From Pedobacter sp. Bi126 (GTDB taxonomy: Bacteria > Bacteroidota > Bacteroidia > Sphingobacteriales > Sphingobacteriaceae), in assembly GCF_918698245.1 (NCBI RefSeq), contig NZ_CAKKMS010000007.1, positions 186,001-250,000 of the forward strand: a stretch of 64,000 nt of DNA, read 5' to 3'. Shown here piece after piece: positions 1 through 7,665 of the stretch. The notes below the pieces were generated by a model. The model ran no database searches. It was given only the letters and a program-made list of their open reading frames with translations, and was not told where the DNA came from. The position numbers and the translations under genes are program-made. Within the stretch, counting starts at the first letter, position 1. Each line of letters starts with the position of its first letter.

Positions 1-786
1 AGTTCAAGCAAGCCCATCCAAGTTCCAACAGGATACATTGTACACTGGAAAAAGTATATTTTAGGCGTTTTAGGAGTATTCTTAGTACTTATATCCGGCA
101 TATTTTACCTGATCCGCAGTAATTCGAGTGTAGAATTAGCCAAGAGTAAACTTGAACTGGCGCTTTTAAAAAGTAAAGACAAACAATCCGTTATCGATAC
201 TTCTTCCCTAAAAAAGCATTACCAATCAATAGATAAAAAGCTGCTTACCATCAATAAATACCTAAAAGCAAGAGGGTTAAAGCCAATTTTAACGGGCAAT
301 GCAGGCGGAGAGCAAAGTGATGATATTCTATCGGCTGAAGAAATCGGTGAGTTTTACGACAACTACCTGAGTAAAATTGCCTATAATGTAGCCTACACGC
401 CTATGGGTTATCCACATTTAGGTACAATCACATCTGGGTATGGGCATCGCGAAAATCCTTTTAGTGGTGAAAATGTGGAGACACATAAAGGACTCGATAT
501 CAGGGCCAATTATGGCGACATTGTTAAATGTACAGCGAACGGTAAGGTGATTTTTGCAGGAAGACGCGGTGGTTATGGCAATTGTATCGTAATTAAACAC
601 GGTAATGGTTTTGAAACCTACTATGGTCACCTTTCTAAAATTTTGGTAAGGGTAGATGAGGATGTTATTGCGGGCAACAACATTGGCAAAGCTGGCTCAA
701 CCGGGCGGTCAACCGGGCCACATTTACATTATGAAGTGCATAAAAATGGTAAAGTTATAAATCCAAGATCCTTTTTAACCTTATAA
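1..786 (+). CDS. M23 (LytM) family metallopeptidase, 5' end outside window
   Basis: The reading frame is open from base 1, so the start lies upstream; 261 residues are visible. A hydrophobic segment at about visible residues 19-37 forms one membrane anchor, followed by a charged, probably coiled linker. The C-terminal 125 residues are a LytM domain with the zinc-ligand motifs HKGLD and HLHYE. Members of this family cut peptidoglycan cross-bridges in the periplasm. The stop is 5 bases before a bactofilin gene; this peptidase-bactofilin pairing is known in cell-shape modules (for example CcmA with Csd1 in Helicobacter), so a role in local wall remodelling is inferred. Confidence 0.93.
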   Translation, partial: SSSKPIQVPTGYIVHWKKYILGVLGVFLVLISGIFYLIRSNSSVELAKSKLELALLKSKDKQSVIDTSSLKKHYQSIDKKLLTINKYLKARGLKPILTGNAGGEQSDDILSAEEIGEFYDNYLSKIAYNVAYTPMGYPHLGTITSGYGHRENPFSGENVETHKGLDIRANYGDIVKCTANGKVIFAGRRGGYGNCIVIKHGNGFETYYGHLSKILVRVDEDVIAGNNIGKAGSTGRSTGPHLHYEVHKNGKVINPRSFLTL

Positions 787-791
787 GAAAC

Positions 792-1181
792 ATGTTCAAG
801 AAAAACAACCAGATTAAAGACTTAAATCAACAAGAAATTTCTACGCTAATTGGCCTCGGCTTTACCATTACCGGCGATCTAAAAGGAAAAGCAGTAGTGA
901 GGATCGATGGAACCGTAATCGGAAATGTAAATGTTGAAGGCGGCATTGTTTTAGGTGAAAAAGGGATGATTAAAGGCGACATACAAACCGCTTCGGCCAT
1001 TATTTATGGAACGGTTAACGGAAATGTGAAAGCCCAAAACCTGGAAATAAAAAAAACAGGCAGGGTTAATGGCGACATTAAAACGGAAGCCCTCGAAATT
1101 GAACTAGGTGCACAGTACAATGGAAAACTCGAAATGCACCAATCGGGTAAAACTGAAGATAAAGTAGCGGTAAAAGTCTAG
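792..1181 (+). CDS. Bactofilin (polymer-forming cytoskeletal protein)
   Basis: The 129-residue product has the bactofilin core: repeated short beta strands with regularly spaced G, V and I residues (GKAVVRIDGTVIGNVNVEGG, then GKGD-type turns), expected to form a right-handed beta helix that polymerises without nucleotide. Short polar tails flank the core. It follows the M23 peptidase by 5 bases and is almost certainly co-transcribed. Bactofilins position wall enzymes at the membrane; the neighbour suggests that this one scaffolds the peptidase. Length is normal for the family. Confidence 0.95.
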   Translation: MFKKNNQIKDLNQQEISTLIGLGFTITGDLKGKAVVRIDGTVIGNVNVEGGIVLGEKGMIKGDIQTASAIIYGTVNGNVKAQNLEIKKTGRVNGDIKTEALEIELGAQYNGKLEMHQSGKTEDKVAVKV

Positions 1182-1189
1182 TTTGTATA

Positions 1190-1212
1190 TTGGTTGGTGT
1201 CTCACCAACCAA
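1190..1212. terminator. Perfect hairpin between convergent genes
   Basis: A 10-bp perfect stem (TTGGTTGGTG / CACCAACCAA) with a 3-base loop lies between the convergent bactofilin and CBS genes. There is no T-run on either side, so it may be a bidirectional terminator or a REP-like hairpin. Confidence 0.5.
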
Positions 1213-1229
1213 CATAATCCAACTCAGCC

Positions 1230-1658
1230 TTAACCACTAATATAACTTTCCAATTGCGAAATGGTCTGTTTTTGATCTGCAATGATAAACTTTACCACAT
1301 CACCGATCGAAACCATTCCTTTTACTTCGTCGTTTTCTACAACGGGTAAATGGCGGATGTGTTTATCGGTCATCAGCTCCATGCAATAATCGATACTGTC
1401 GCTTAAGTTAATGGTGATCGGACTGCCCGTCATTGCTTCTTTAATCAAAGTATCTTTTGATGATTTACCCTGAAGGATGATTTTTCGGGCATAATCGCGT
1501 TCCGTAAAAATGCCATGTAGCCGATCGTTTTCCATGACCAATACCGCGCTGATGTTCTTTTCCGTCATTACTTTTAAGGCATCTAAAACAGAAATATTTT
1601 CTGATACCGAGATAATCCGTACCTGTTTGGTATCTAACAAGTGTTTTACGCTTTTCAT
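1230..1658 (-). CDS. CBS domain-pair protein
   Basis: The 142-residue protein consists of two CBS domains in tandem (about residues 10-65 and 75-130), each with the typical hydrophobic strand and a GI.TERD or G.VSIGD turn. No other domain is attached, so it belongs to the stand-alone CBS-pair group that binds adenosyl nucleotides (AMP, ATP or SAM) as an energy sensor. The ligand and partner cannot be told from sequence. It converges on the bactofilin gene; the ATG is clear and about 290 bases of non-coding sequence lie upstream. Confidence 0.9.
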   Translation of the reverse strand: MKSVKHLLDTKQVRIISVSENISVLDALKVMTEKNISAVLVMENDRLHGIFTERDYARKIILQGKSSKDTLIKEAMTGSPITINLSDSIDYCMELMTDKHIRHLPVVENDEVKGMVSIGDVVKFIIADQKQTISQLESYISG

Positions 1659-1950
1659 AAAACTTAATTTGGTTATAACAATTTAAGAAATAATTAGCTG
1701 AATATCAAAGTTTTGTTTTAGGTTGTTAACTGCTTTACAAACAGCACACAGTTTTATGTTTCCTAAACCTGACAGGAACGGCAGCTCCCAATTGAAAATT
1801 GGGACTATAGTGAATGGCAGGACCAGAGCAGAACAAAGAACGCCAGGACTTGCTTTTCAAAAAATAGCTAAAATATGAGGTGTTGGAGCTTGTGCTGAGA
1901 AAATAGAAATACTATTTTACAATCTGTAAACCTGCTTGTACTTTTAATTA
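1659..1950. other. Intergenic region with a degenerate dispersed-repeat copy
   Basis: No gene is visible. The stretch around 1760-1865 (CCTGACAGGAACGGCAG ... GAATGGCAGGACCAGAGCAGAAC ... CTTGCTTTTCAAAA in outline) resembles the dispersed repeat found more clearly at 11161, 14048 and 18482, but is diverged. Confidence 0.4.
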
Positions 1951-1982
1951 TTTGGGTTTGACAAAGCTATGCCGTAACTTTG
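1951..1982 (+). promoter_or_regulatory. Bacteroidota-type promoter of ahcY
   Basis: TTTG (1951-1954) and TAACTTTG (1975-1982) are separated by 20 bases, matching the Bacteroidota consensus TTTG-N19-21-TAnnTTTG. The predicted transcript starts just after 1985, which rules out an upstream ATG at 1952 as the ahcY start. Confidence 0.75.
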
Positions 1983-2005
1983 CATTTCATTTAAAACAAA
2001 TAATT

Positions 2006-3322
2006 ATGTCATCAGTAGAGACTTCTTATATCCCTTACAAAGTTAAGGACATTTCACTGGCAGAATGGGGCCGTAAAGAAATCGAATTAGCCGAAGCAGA
2101 AATGCCAGGTTTAATGAGTTTACGTAAAGAATTCGGTCCAACACAACCGTTAAAAGGTGCGCGTATTGCAGGTTGTCTGCACATGACCATCCAAACGGCT
2201 GTATTAATCGAAACATTAACTGCACTGGGTGCTGAAGTTACCTGGTCATCTTGCAATATTTTTTCTACTCAGGATCATGCTGCTGCTGCAATTGCTGCTG
2301 CTGGTATTCAGGTTTATGCCTGGAAAGGTTTAAATGAAGAAGAATTCGATTGGTGTATTGAGCAAACTTTACACTTCGGTCCGGAGCAACAACCATTAAA
2401 CATGATTTTGGATGATGGTGGCGATTTAACCAATATGGTTTTTGATAAATATCCTGAGCTGATTGCAGCTATTAAAGGTTTATCAGAAGAAACTACAACT
2501 GGTGTTCACCGTTTGTACGAAAGAATGAAAAACGGAACATTGCACTTACCTGCAATTAACGTTAACGATTCGGTTACCAAATCTAAATTCGATAACAAAT
2601 ACGGATGTCGTGAGTCATTGGTTGATGCGATCCGTCGTGCTACCGATGTAATGATGGCTGGTAAAGTTGCTGTTGTTTGTGGTTATGGCGATGTAGGTAA
2701 AGGTTCTGCAGAATCGTTAAGCTCGCAAGGCGTACGTGTTATTGTAACTGAAATTGATCCGATCTGTGCTTTACAGGCTGCAATGGAAGGTTACGAAGTT
2801 AAAAAATTAGCTACTGCAATTAAAGAAGCTGATATCGTGGTAACCACTACTGGTAACTGTGATATCGTTCGCGAGCAACACTTCAGAGCATTAAAAGATA
2901 AAGCGATTGTTTGTAACATCGGTCACTTCGACAACGAAATCGACATGGCTTGGTTAAACGGCGCTTATGGCCATACCAAAGTGGAGATTAAACCTCAGGT
3001 TGATAAATATACCATTGATGGAAAAGATGTAATCATTCTGGCCGAAGGTCGTTTGGTTAACTTAGGTTGCGCAACTGGTCACCCAAGTTTTGTAATGAGT
3101 AATTCGTTCACCAACCAAACTTTAGCTCAATTGGAGCTTTGGACCAACACTGCTGCTTACGAAAACAAAGTTTATACTTTGCCTAAGCATTTAGACGAAA
3201 AAGTTGCCCGTTTACACTTAGAAAAAATCGGTGTAGAATTAGATGTTTTGGATCAACACCAGGCTGATTATATCGGTGTACCGGTAGAAGGTCCTTTCAA
3301 AGCAGATACATACAGGTACTAG
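2006..3322 (+). CDS. ahcY: Adenosylhomocysteinase
   Basis: The enzyme hydrolyses S-adenosylhomocysteine to adenosine and homocysteine, relieving product inhibition of methyltransferases. From this start the protein is 438 residues, normal for bacterial SahH. It shows the substrate-domain motif HMTIQTAVL, the catalytic segment around NVNDSVTKSKFDN, the NAD-binding GYGDVGKG, and the C-terminal KADTYRY that closes the neighbouring active site. The ATG at 2006 is chosen because the promoter -7 element ends at 1982; an in-frame ATG at 1952 lies inside the promoter. The gene is monocistronic, bounded by this promoter and a terminator at 3367. Confidence 0.98.
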   Translation: MSSVETSYIPYKVKDISLAEWGRKEIELAEAEMPGLMSLRKEFGPTQPLKGARIAGCLHMTIQTAVLIETLTALGAEVTWSSCNIFSTQDHAAAAIAAAGIQVYAWKGLNEEEFDWCIEQTLHFGPEQQPLNMILDDGGDLTNMVFDKYPELIAAIKGLSEETTTGVHRLYERMKNGTLHLPAINVNDSVTKSKFDNKYGCRESLVDAIRRATDVMMAGKVAVVCGYGDVGKGSAESLSSQGVRVIVTEIDPICALQAAMEGYEVKKLATAIKEADIVVTTTGNCDIVREQHFRALKDKAIVCNIGHFDNEIDMAWLNGAYGHTKVEIKPQVDKYTIDGKDVIILAEGRLVNLGCATGHPSFVMSNSFTNQTLAQLELWTNTAAYENKVYTLPKHLDEKVARLHLEKIGVELDVLDQHQADYIGVPVEGPFKADTYRY

Positions 3323-3366
3323 TCCTTAGTCTTCAGTCGAGAGTCTGGAGTCGATATGGTATAAGA

Positions 3367-3396
3367 GGGATGTGCAAATTGCATATCCCTTTTTTT
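3367..3396 (+). terminator. Rho-independent terminator of ahcY
   Basis: GGGATGTGC and GCATATCCC form a 9-bp stem (one G-T pair) around AAATT and are followed by seven T residues. Confidence 0.85.
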
Positions 3397-3454
3397 ATTC
3401 CCCTCGCCTAGGGGGTGTCTGCAAGGTGGGGTGTTTCTAATGTTTAGACGAGCC

Positions 3455-3545
3455 TCCTATTTTTTTGAAAACGTTGGTTCCTGTTCTCTTCGGAGGTTTC
3501 AGTCCTGCTGTACACTTCAATCTTTTTGTTGTTCTTCGACTACGC
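3455..3545 (-). repeat. Dispersed repeat R1, inverted copy, plus TCGACTACGCTCAGAATGAC element
   Basis: Read on the minus strand, the segment contains CAAAAAGATTGAAG followed by a GCAGGACTGAAACC-like block, the same order as the R1 copies at 11161, 14048 and 18482. It ends in the half-palindrome TTCGACTACGCTCAGAATGA (3536-3555), a type widespread in bacterial intergenic DNA. Apparent reading frames here are not genes. Confidence 0.6.
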
Positions 3546-3625
3546 TCAGAATGACAACAAAAAGTATTTCCGTTTCCATCAGGTTTATTTTACAAAGAAT
3601 TGTGGTTCTTTTGCCCTTGAAAACT

Positions 3626-3633
3626 TACATTTG
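3626..3633 (+). promoter_or_regulatory. -7 element TACATTTG
   Basis: A full match to TAnnTTTG lies 15 bases before the start codon of the small secreted protein. No convincing TTTG is seen at the expected -33 distance, so this rests on the -7 element. Confidence 0.5.
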
Positions 3634-3648
3634 AAAAAAGAAGAAATG

Positions 3649-3990
3649 ATGAAAAAGTTAATATTTGCGTTAATTCTTGGTGTATTTACTATTTCGGTAA
3701 ATGCCCAAACCGCGCCTCAAAAAGCTGCATCAGTAAAAGTAATCACCAAACAAACGGTAGATATTGCCTGTGGAGAATGTCAGTTTAAAATGAAAGGTAA
3801 AGACTGCGAGTTAGCAGTAAAAATAGATGGTAAATCTTATTTTGTTGATGGAAAAGGGATTGACGATTTTGGCGATGCCCATGGCGAACATGGTTTTTGC
3901 AATGCCGTGAGCAAAGCAGAAGTTACAGGCGAAATTGTAAATAACCGTTTTAAGGCGAAAGAAATAAAGTTGTTGCCGGTTAAGAAATAG
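3649..3990 (+). CDS. Small secreted cysteine-containing protein, DUF6370-like
   Basis: A 113-residue protein starts with a clear signal peptide (MKKLIFALILGVFTISVNAQ) and is predicted to be periplasmic. The mature part has a CGECQ motif, then KDCELAVKIDGKSYFVDG and a histidine-rich DAHGEHGFCNA segment. This pattern resembles Bacteroidota proteins grouped as DUF6370; cysteine and histidine spacing hints at metal binding, which is inference only. Tandem ATGs occur at 3646 and 3649; the longer upstream frame from 3526 is rejected because it begins in a repeat and precedes the promoter. The last 14 codons are duplicated downstream at 4120-4161. Confidence 0.8.
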   Translation: MKKLIFALILGVFTISVNAQTAPQKAASVKVITKQTVDIACGECQFKMKGKDCELAVKIDGKSYFVDGKGIDDFGDAHGEHGFCNAVSKAEVTGEIVNNRFKAKEIKLLPVKK

Positions 3991-4260
3991 TTTTTACCGC
4001 AAAGAAGGCAAAGTTTTTAGCAAAGAGGCGCTAAGGATGATTTAAAACTATTTGAACCTAGCTTTGTGTTCTTTGTTCCTTTTTTCTGTGCGCTTTGCGG
4101 TTAAAAAATGCATTAGATGTTTTAAGGCGAAAGAAATAAAGTTGTTGCCAGTTAAGAAGTAGTTTGCCGCAAAGAACGCAAAGCTTTTTAAAACTATCTG
4201 AACCCAGCTTTGCTTGCTCCGCGCCTTCCCTCTGCGTCCTTTGCGGTTAAAAAGCAGGCT
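3948..4260. repeat. 172-bp tandem duplication carrying the CDS 3' end and R2 repeat
   Basis: TTTTAAGGCGAAAGAAATAA and the following bases through the stop codon occur at 3948 and again at 4120, a period of 172 bp. Each unit continues with a non-coding R2 element, bounded by ACCGCAAAG and CTTTGCGGT, which are inverted ends. The second unit has an orphan copy of the last 14 codons of the upstream gene with no start. Confidence 0.85.
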
Positions 4261-5239
4261 ATTCAAATTCCTTTTCCAAACCCGCTCTTAAGTCAAAAAG
4301 CAGCCATTGTTTGCTTTTCACATCAGCCTGTCTTGTTTTTAATAACTGGATGAAAGCTTTCACACCGATTTCTTCATTCCCGTTGCCGTGGATCAATACA
4401 ATACTGCCCGCATTTGGCTGTTGTCCTTTTGCCAGCCAGGCATCACTTCCAACTGGGATTAATCCGTAGGCTTCGATCTTTTCTACAATGGTTTTATCCG
4501 ATACCAAACCGGGGAAACGGAAAAATACAGATGGTATTAAACCATTTTTGAGCATCAGTTTTTCATTCTCCAACACCTCCACATCTAAATTGGTTCCGGG
4601 GGCCAATAGAAAGTTTTCGGCTAATGGCAGTTTATTTACTTCGTGGTTGTAGGTATGGTTTACCCAGGTGATATTCAGCTCTTTTTTCTCTACCAGACTT
4701 TTCAGCCAGTTCAGGTCATCCTGATGTTTCAGCATCCATTTACCAGAAACGGAAATCGCGAGTGGCGCAGGCTGCTCTATGTTTTTAAATTCATCGAAAA
4801 CAGATTGAAAAATAATCCGATCTAAAGCCTTGTGCGATGGACAAAGATCGATGGTTAAAGTAATGCCCTTTTCGTTCGGAATGGCATGATCAATCCCTGC
4901 ATTTTGAAGCTGTAGATCTTTAGCTGCTGCGGCTTCTATTGATTTAATGTACGCCGTGTTTTTAAAAATGGCCAGCACGTTCGAATATTGTAAGCTACTT
5001 ACAGTATACTTATTTGCCAAATCTATTTCGGTATCTAAAGTCTCTGGATTTACCAACAGTAAATATTTTTGATTATTTGCAGAAAAGCTTCTGATTGCAA
5101 TCAGCTTCTCATTAGCGCGGGCGGCGGTAGCAAAGTTCACCTTGTAGCGTTTAATCTCATCAAAATTTTGTGCAAAAACTTTAATACTAAAAAAGCAAAT
5201 GGAAAAAATAATAAGAAGCAAAGATCTAGATAACTTCAT
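4259..5239 (-). CDS. Secreted polysaccharide deacetylase-like (NodB-fold) protein
   Basis: The 326-residue protein has a signal peptide (cleavage near residue 23, after VFAQ) and a C-terminal NodB-type domain. Motif 1 is TIDLCPS (Asp131) in place of the usual TFDDGPS; motif 2 is HTYNH (His195, His199); motif 3 is RFPG (Arg241); a late IHGNGN segment carries the distal histidine. Two histidines for metal are present, but loss of the second motif-1 aspartate makes catalysis on N-acetylated sugars uncertain. The N-terminal 110 residues are an unassigned domain. It converges with the repeat block downstream. Confidence 0.78.
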   Translation of the reverse strand: MKLSRSLLLIIFSICFFSIKVFAQNFDEIKRYKVNFATAARANEKLIAIRSFSANNQKYLLLVNPETLDTEIDLANKYTVSSLQYSNVLAIFKNTAYIKSIEAAAAKDLQLQNAGIDHAIPNEKGITLTIDLCPSHKALDRIIFQSVFDEFKNIEQPAPLAISVSGKWMLKHQDDLNWLKSLVEKKELNITWVNHTYNHEVNKLPLAENFLLAPGTNLDVEVLENEKLMLKNGLIPSVFFRFPGLVSDKTIVEKIEAYGLIPVGSDAWLAKGQQPNAGSIVLIHGNGNEEIGVKAFIQLLKTRQADVKSKQWLLFDLRAGLEKEFE

Positions 5240-5299
5240 ATTTCCTTATTTAAAATCTTTCTAATTTAAGGCAAATCCATTATCTTTACAAACATCGCC

Positions 5300-5422
5300 A
5301 TGAACAAAGAAAAAGTAAAATTATGGTTTAAGCGGGTAGGGTTAGTTGGGTTTTTATTCTTCCTGATTAAAGGATTAATATGGCTCGTTGTGTTCTATTT
5401 TATTGGCAAAAACGTTACTTAA
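5300..5422 (+). CDS. Conserved-looking 40-residue single-pass membrane protein
   Basis: A 40-residue frame (MNKEKVKLWFKRVGLVGFLF then a second hydrophobic stretch ending FYFIGKNVT) lies in a gap between two minus-strand genes. It has a basic amphipathic start and one long hydrophobic helix (about residues 14-36), the layout of genuine small membrane proteins. A TATCTTTA sequence, one base off the -7 consensus, lies about 13 bases upstream, and a palindrome with a T-run follows at 5506. I recall similar short proteins in Sphingobacteriaceae but cannot name a function. Confidence 0.65.
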   Translation: MNKEKVKLWFKRVGLVGFLFFLIKGLIWLVVFYFIGKNVT

Positions 5423-5505
5423 ATTGGTTCATTTGTTCACTGGTCATTGGTTCATTGGTCCGTGCAAGTTGCATGATCAAGTCTTCTAAGTCAAGCGTCA
5501 TCCTG

Positions 5506-5528
5506 ATCCGATAGCTATCGGATTTTTT
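5506..5528 (+). terminator. 18-bp perfect palindrome followed by T-run
   Basis: ATCCGATAGCTATCGGAT is a perfect palindrome followed by six T residues, and sits inside a TCATCCTGA ... TTCAGGATC repeat. It could end transcription of the 40-residue protein gene or be only a REP-like element. Confidence 0.5.
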
Positions 5529-5559
5529 CAGGATCTATTTCGAAAGCATTCCAGAATTT

Positions 5560-5940
5560 TTACCTAAATGTAAAAAGCATATTCGCGAGGAAATTCCACA
5601 CAAAAACAATCACTATCGCAAAGAATTTGGCTACATAAAAATTGGTGCCGTTTTTCCTTTGGTGGAACAGGTAAATGATAAAGGTATTTAATCCTAAACC
5701 AATTAAACTCACCACTAAAAACTTGCTGAATTCTGTTCCCCAATGCGTATTGGTACTTTCGAAAGTCCAAACCCGGTTAATCAGATAATTATTGGTTACA
5801 GCAAGCGTAAAGCCAATGGCATTGGAAATGTATTTATTTATTTTAATCTTTTCCTTACACAACCAGGTCGCGCCGAAATCTATTGCCATCCCGAGGAAAC
5901 CCGTTAATCCAAATTTTAAAATGCGGAAGAATAAATCCAT
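5560..5940 (-). CDS. GtrA family membrane protein
   Basis: This 126-residue protein has four predicted membrane helices and the GtrA/DPMS pattern: an early GLTGFLGMAIDFG segment and YLINRVWTFES before helix three. GtrA-type proteins are thought to assist transfer or flipping of undecaprenyl-linked sugars. Its start is one base after the stop of the GT39 gene, so the two form an operon, which supports a shared role in lipid-linked sugar transfer to envelope glycans. Substrate is unknown. Confidence 0.9.
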   Translation of the reverse strand: MDLFFRILKFGLTGFLGMAIDFGATWLCKEKIKINKYISNAIGFTLAVTNNYLINRVWTFESTNTHWGTEFSKFLVVSLIGLGLNTFIIYLFHQRKNGTNFYVAKFFAIVIVFVWNFLANMLFTFR

Positions 5941-5941
5941 G

Positions 5942-7582
5942 TTAATGTATTTTAACCAAATAAAATCGCTCTAAAACCTGAGGACGTGTTTTCGCGTTTA
6001 AAAATTTACCCGTCAGTTTGGTGGTATGAAAATATTCAAACGATTTTAGAATTTCAGCATGATATTCGCTTTTTAGTTTTGCCAATTCCTGTTCCGGAAT
6101 GTATATAACCAAGTCTTTTAGGTCCTTTGATTTGTCGAGATCGGTATAATTATGAAAATATTTTACTTCGCCAGGGGCGTAAAAATCAAAAGAAAACGCA
6201 TCTATATAATTTAATACTGCAGGTTTAGCAGCAGGATAATTTTGCTTTAACCAATTACCTGCCTGCATACCCGATTGATATTTTAAAAGGGCGGGGTAGA
6301 AAAAAATGAAGAGAAATATCATTAAACCAGCAGATAAAAATGCACTTCTGGCAATGATGGTTTCCAATAAAATGCCTCTAAATAGTAAGAAAGAGATGGA
6401 GAGAACAACAATCAGGATGCCGATAATTAAATATGGGCTTTCAAATCCAAAGAAAAAGGCTAAGGCAGAAAGTAAGGCAATAACCAAAATGAAAATGATG
6501 TTCTGTATAATGAAGAAGGTTTTTAAACCTTTGCCGCCAAGCTTCCTTAAGTACAAGGCTGTGATAATCGAAAACTGAGGAAAGATGATCAGGATATAAT
6601 GCGGTAACTGAAATTTAGAAAGCGAAAAGATTAGAAAAGTAACCGCTGCACTTGCCCAGATCATAATGCTTTCGGGCGCTAAAGCGATTCTATTTTTTCT
6701 TTTAAACAGATTTACTACGGCCGTATAAAATAGTACAGACCAAGGAAGGAATGCCCAAAGGGTAGTGTGTAGAAAAAAGGAAATATCGCCTTTGCCTTTA
6801 ATTGGGCCGTTGTTAAAGAAACGCCCGAACTGACTGTCCCAAAAGAAAAATTTCAAGCCCGAAACACCGGTTCTTTCAAAAACAATTTTTTCGGGATGCA
6901 GATCGAATTGCGTGTAAAGCGAATACAGCTCGGGGGTAATAAAAACAAAAATCAAAAGAATGGCGATATACCATTTTGGTTTTAAAAGCTGACGGGACTG
7001 TTTTGTAAGCAACCAGTAGATAATAAAACCGGCAAATACAGGAATCAATACAAAAATTCCTTTGATCAATATCGCGCAGGCAGCAAAAAATGAACCTGCT
7101 ACAATGTGCCAGAAAGAATTTTGATGTGCTTTATAATAATGGTAAATAGATGCTAATGTAAAGGTGGTAATATAAATTTCAGCCCTAACATCAAATGTAG
7201 AAGTTATGATATGCAAGGCACTTAGAAAAATTACCGCACTGATCAATGCGGTTTTTTCATCGTATATATCTTTGGCTAATTTGTATAAATACCACGCGCC
7301 CAGTAAACCGAACAGAAATGATGGTAATTTATAGGCGAAGGATGAGATTCCGAAAATTTTAAAGGATGCTGCGGAAATCCAAAAAGTGAGGTGGGGTTTG
7401 TCCAGCCAGTCGGCCCCACGGCCATAAAGGTTAAACCAATCTTTAAACAGGATGATGTTTTTAGACATGGAAGCGTACAATGCGCCATCGGGCTCCATTA
7501 CGCCGCCAAAAAGTGCTGGTATACTCGCAATTGCAAGTAAAACGATCAGGAATTTATATAGTGTTGTATCTTTTAAGTTCAT
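5942..7582 (-). CDS. Glycosyltransferase family 39 (ArnT/PMT-like) integral membrane protein
   Basis: A 546-residue protein with about eleven hydrophobic helices. Near the N-terminus it carries MEPDGALYASM, the acidic motif of the first periplasmic loop in GT39 enzymes, which use polyprenyl-phosphate sugars as donors. The C-terminal 100 residues are soluble, as in ArnT-like proteins. Length fits the family. It is the first gene of a two-gene operon with GtrA. Donor sugar and acceptor (lipid A, protein or polysaccharide) cannot be assigned. Confidence 0.9.
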   Translation of the reverse strand: MNLKDTTLYKFLIVLLAIASIPALFGGVMEPDGALYASMSKNIILFKDWFNLYGRGADWLDKPHLTFWISAASFKIFGISSFAYKLPSFLFGLLGAWYLYKLAKDIYDEKTALISAVIFLSALHIITSTFDVRAEIYITTFTLASIYHYYKAHQNSFWHIVAGSFFAACAILIKGIFVLIPVFAGFIIYWLLTKQSRQLLKPKWYIAILLIFVFITPELYSLYTQFDLHPEKIVFERTGVSGLKFFFWDSQFGRFFNNGPIKGKGDISFFLHTTLWAFLPWSVLFYTAVVNLFKRKNRIALAPESIMIWASAAVTFLIFSLSKFQLPHYILIIFPQFSIITALYLRKLGGKGLKTFFIIQNIIFILVIALLSALAFFFGFESPYLIIGILIVVLSISFLLFRGILLETIIARSAFLSAGLMIFLFIFFYPALLKYQSGMQAGNWLKQNYPAAKPAVLNYIDAFSFDFYAPGEVKYFHNYTDLDKSKDLKDLVIYIPEQELAKLKSEYHAEILKSFEYFHTTKLTGKFLNAKTRPQVLERFYLVKIH

Positions 7583-7628
7583 TTACAAGAAGCAAATATG
7601 AGCAAAAAAAAGTCAAATTTTTTTAAGG

Positions 7629-7661
7629 TTTAAGATTAACAAAGGCAAAGCCTTATCTTTG
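7629..7661 (+). promoter_or_regulatory. Promoter of pdxJ with -7 element abutting the start codon
   Basis: TTTA (7629-7632) and TATCTTTG (7654-7661) are 21 bases apart. The -7 element ends only 4 bases before the ATG, so the transcript would start at or next to the initiation codon (leaderless). Confidence 0.65.
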
Positions 7662-7665
7662 CTTC

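Noticed and set aside
1952..2005. Upstream in-frame ATG for ahcY
   Set aside because: It overlaps the -33 element and precedes the -7 element TAACTTTG, so it would not be transcribed.
1960..2005. SAM or SAH riboswitch upstream of ahcY
   Set aside because: Only about 20 bases lie between the predicted transcript start and the ATG, too short for such an aptamer.
2035..2256. Minus-strand frames inside ahcY
   Set aside because: They are antisense shadows of a highly conserved enzyme with codon bias on the other strand.
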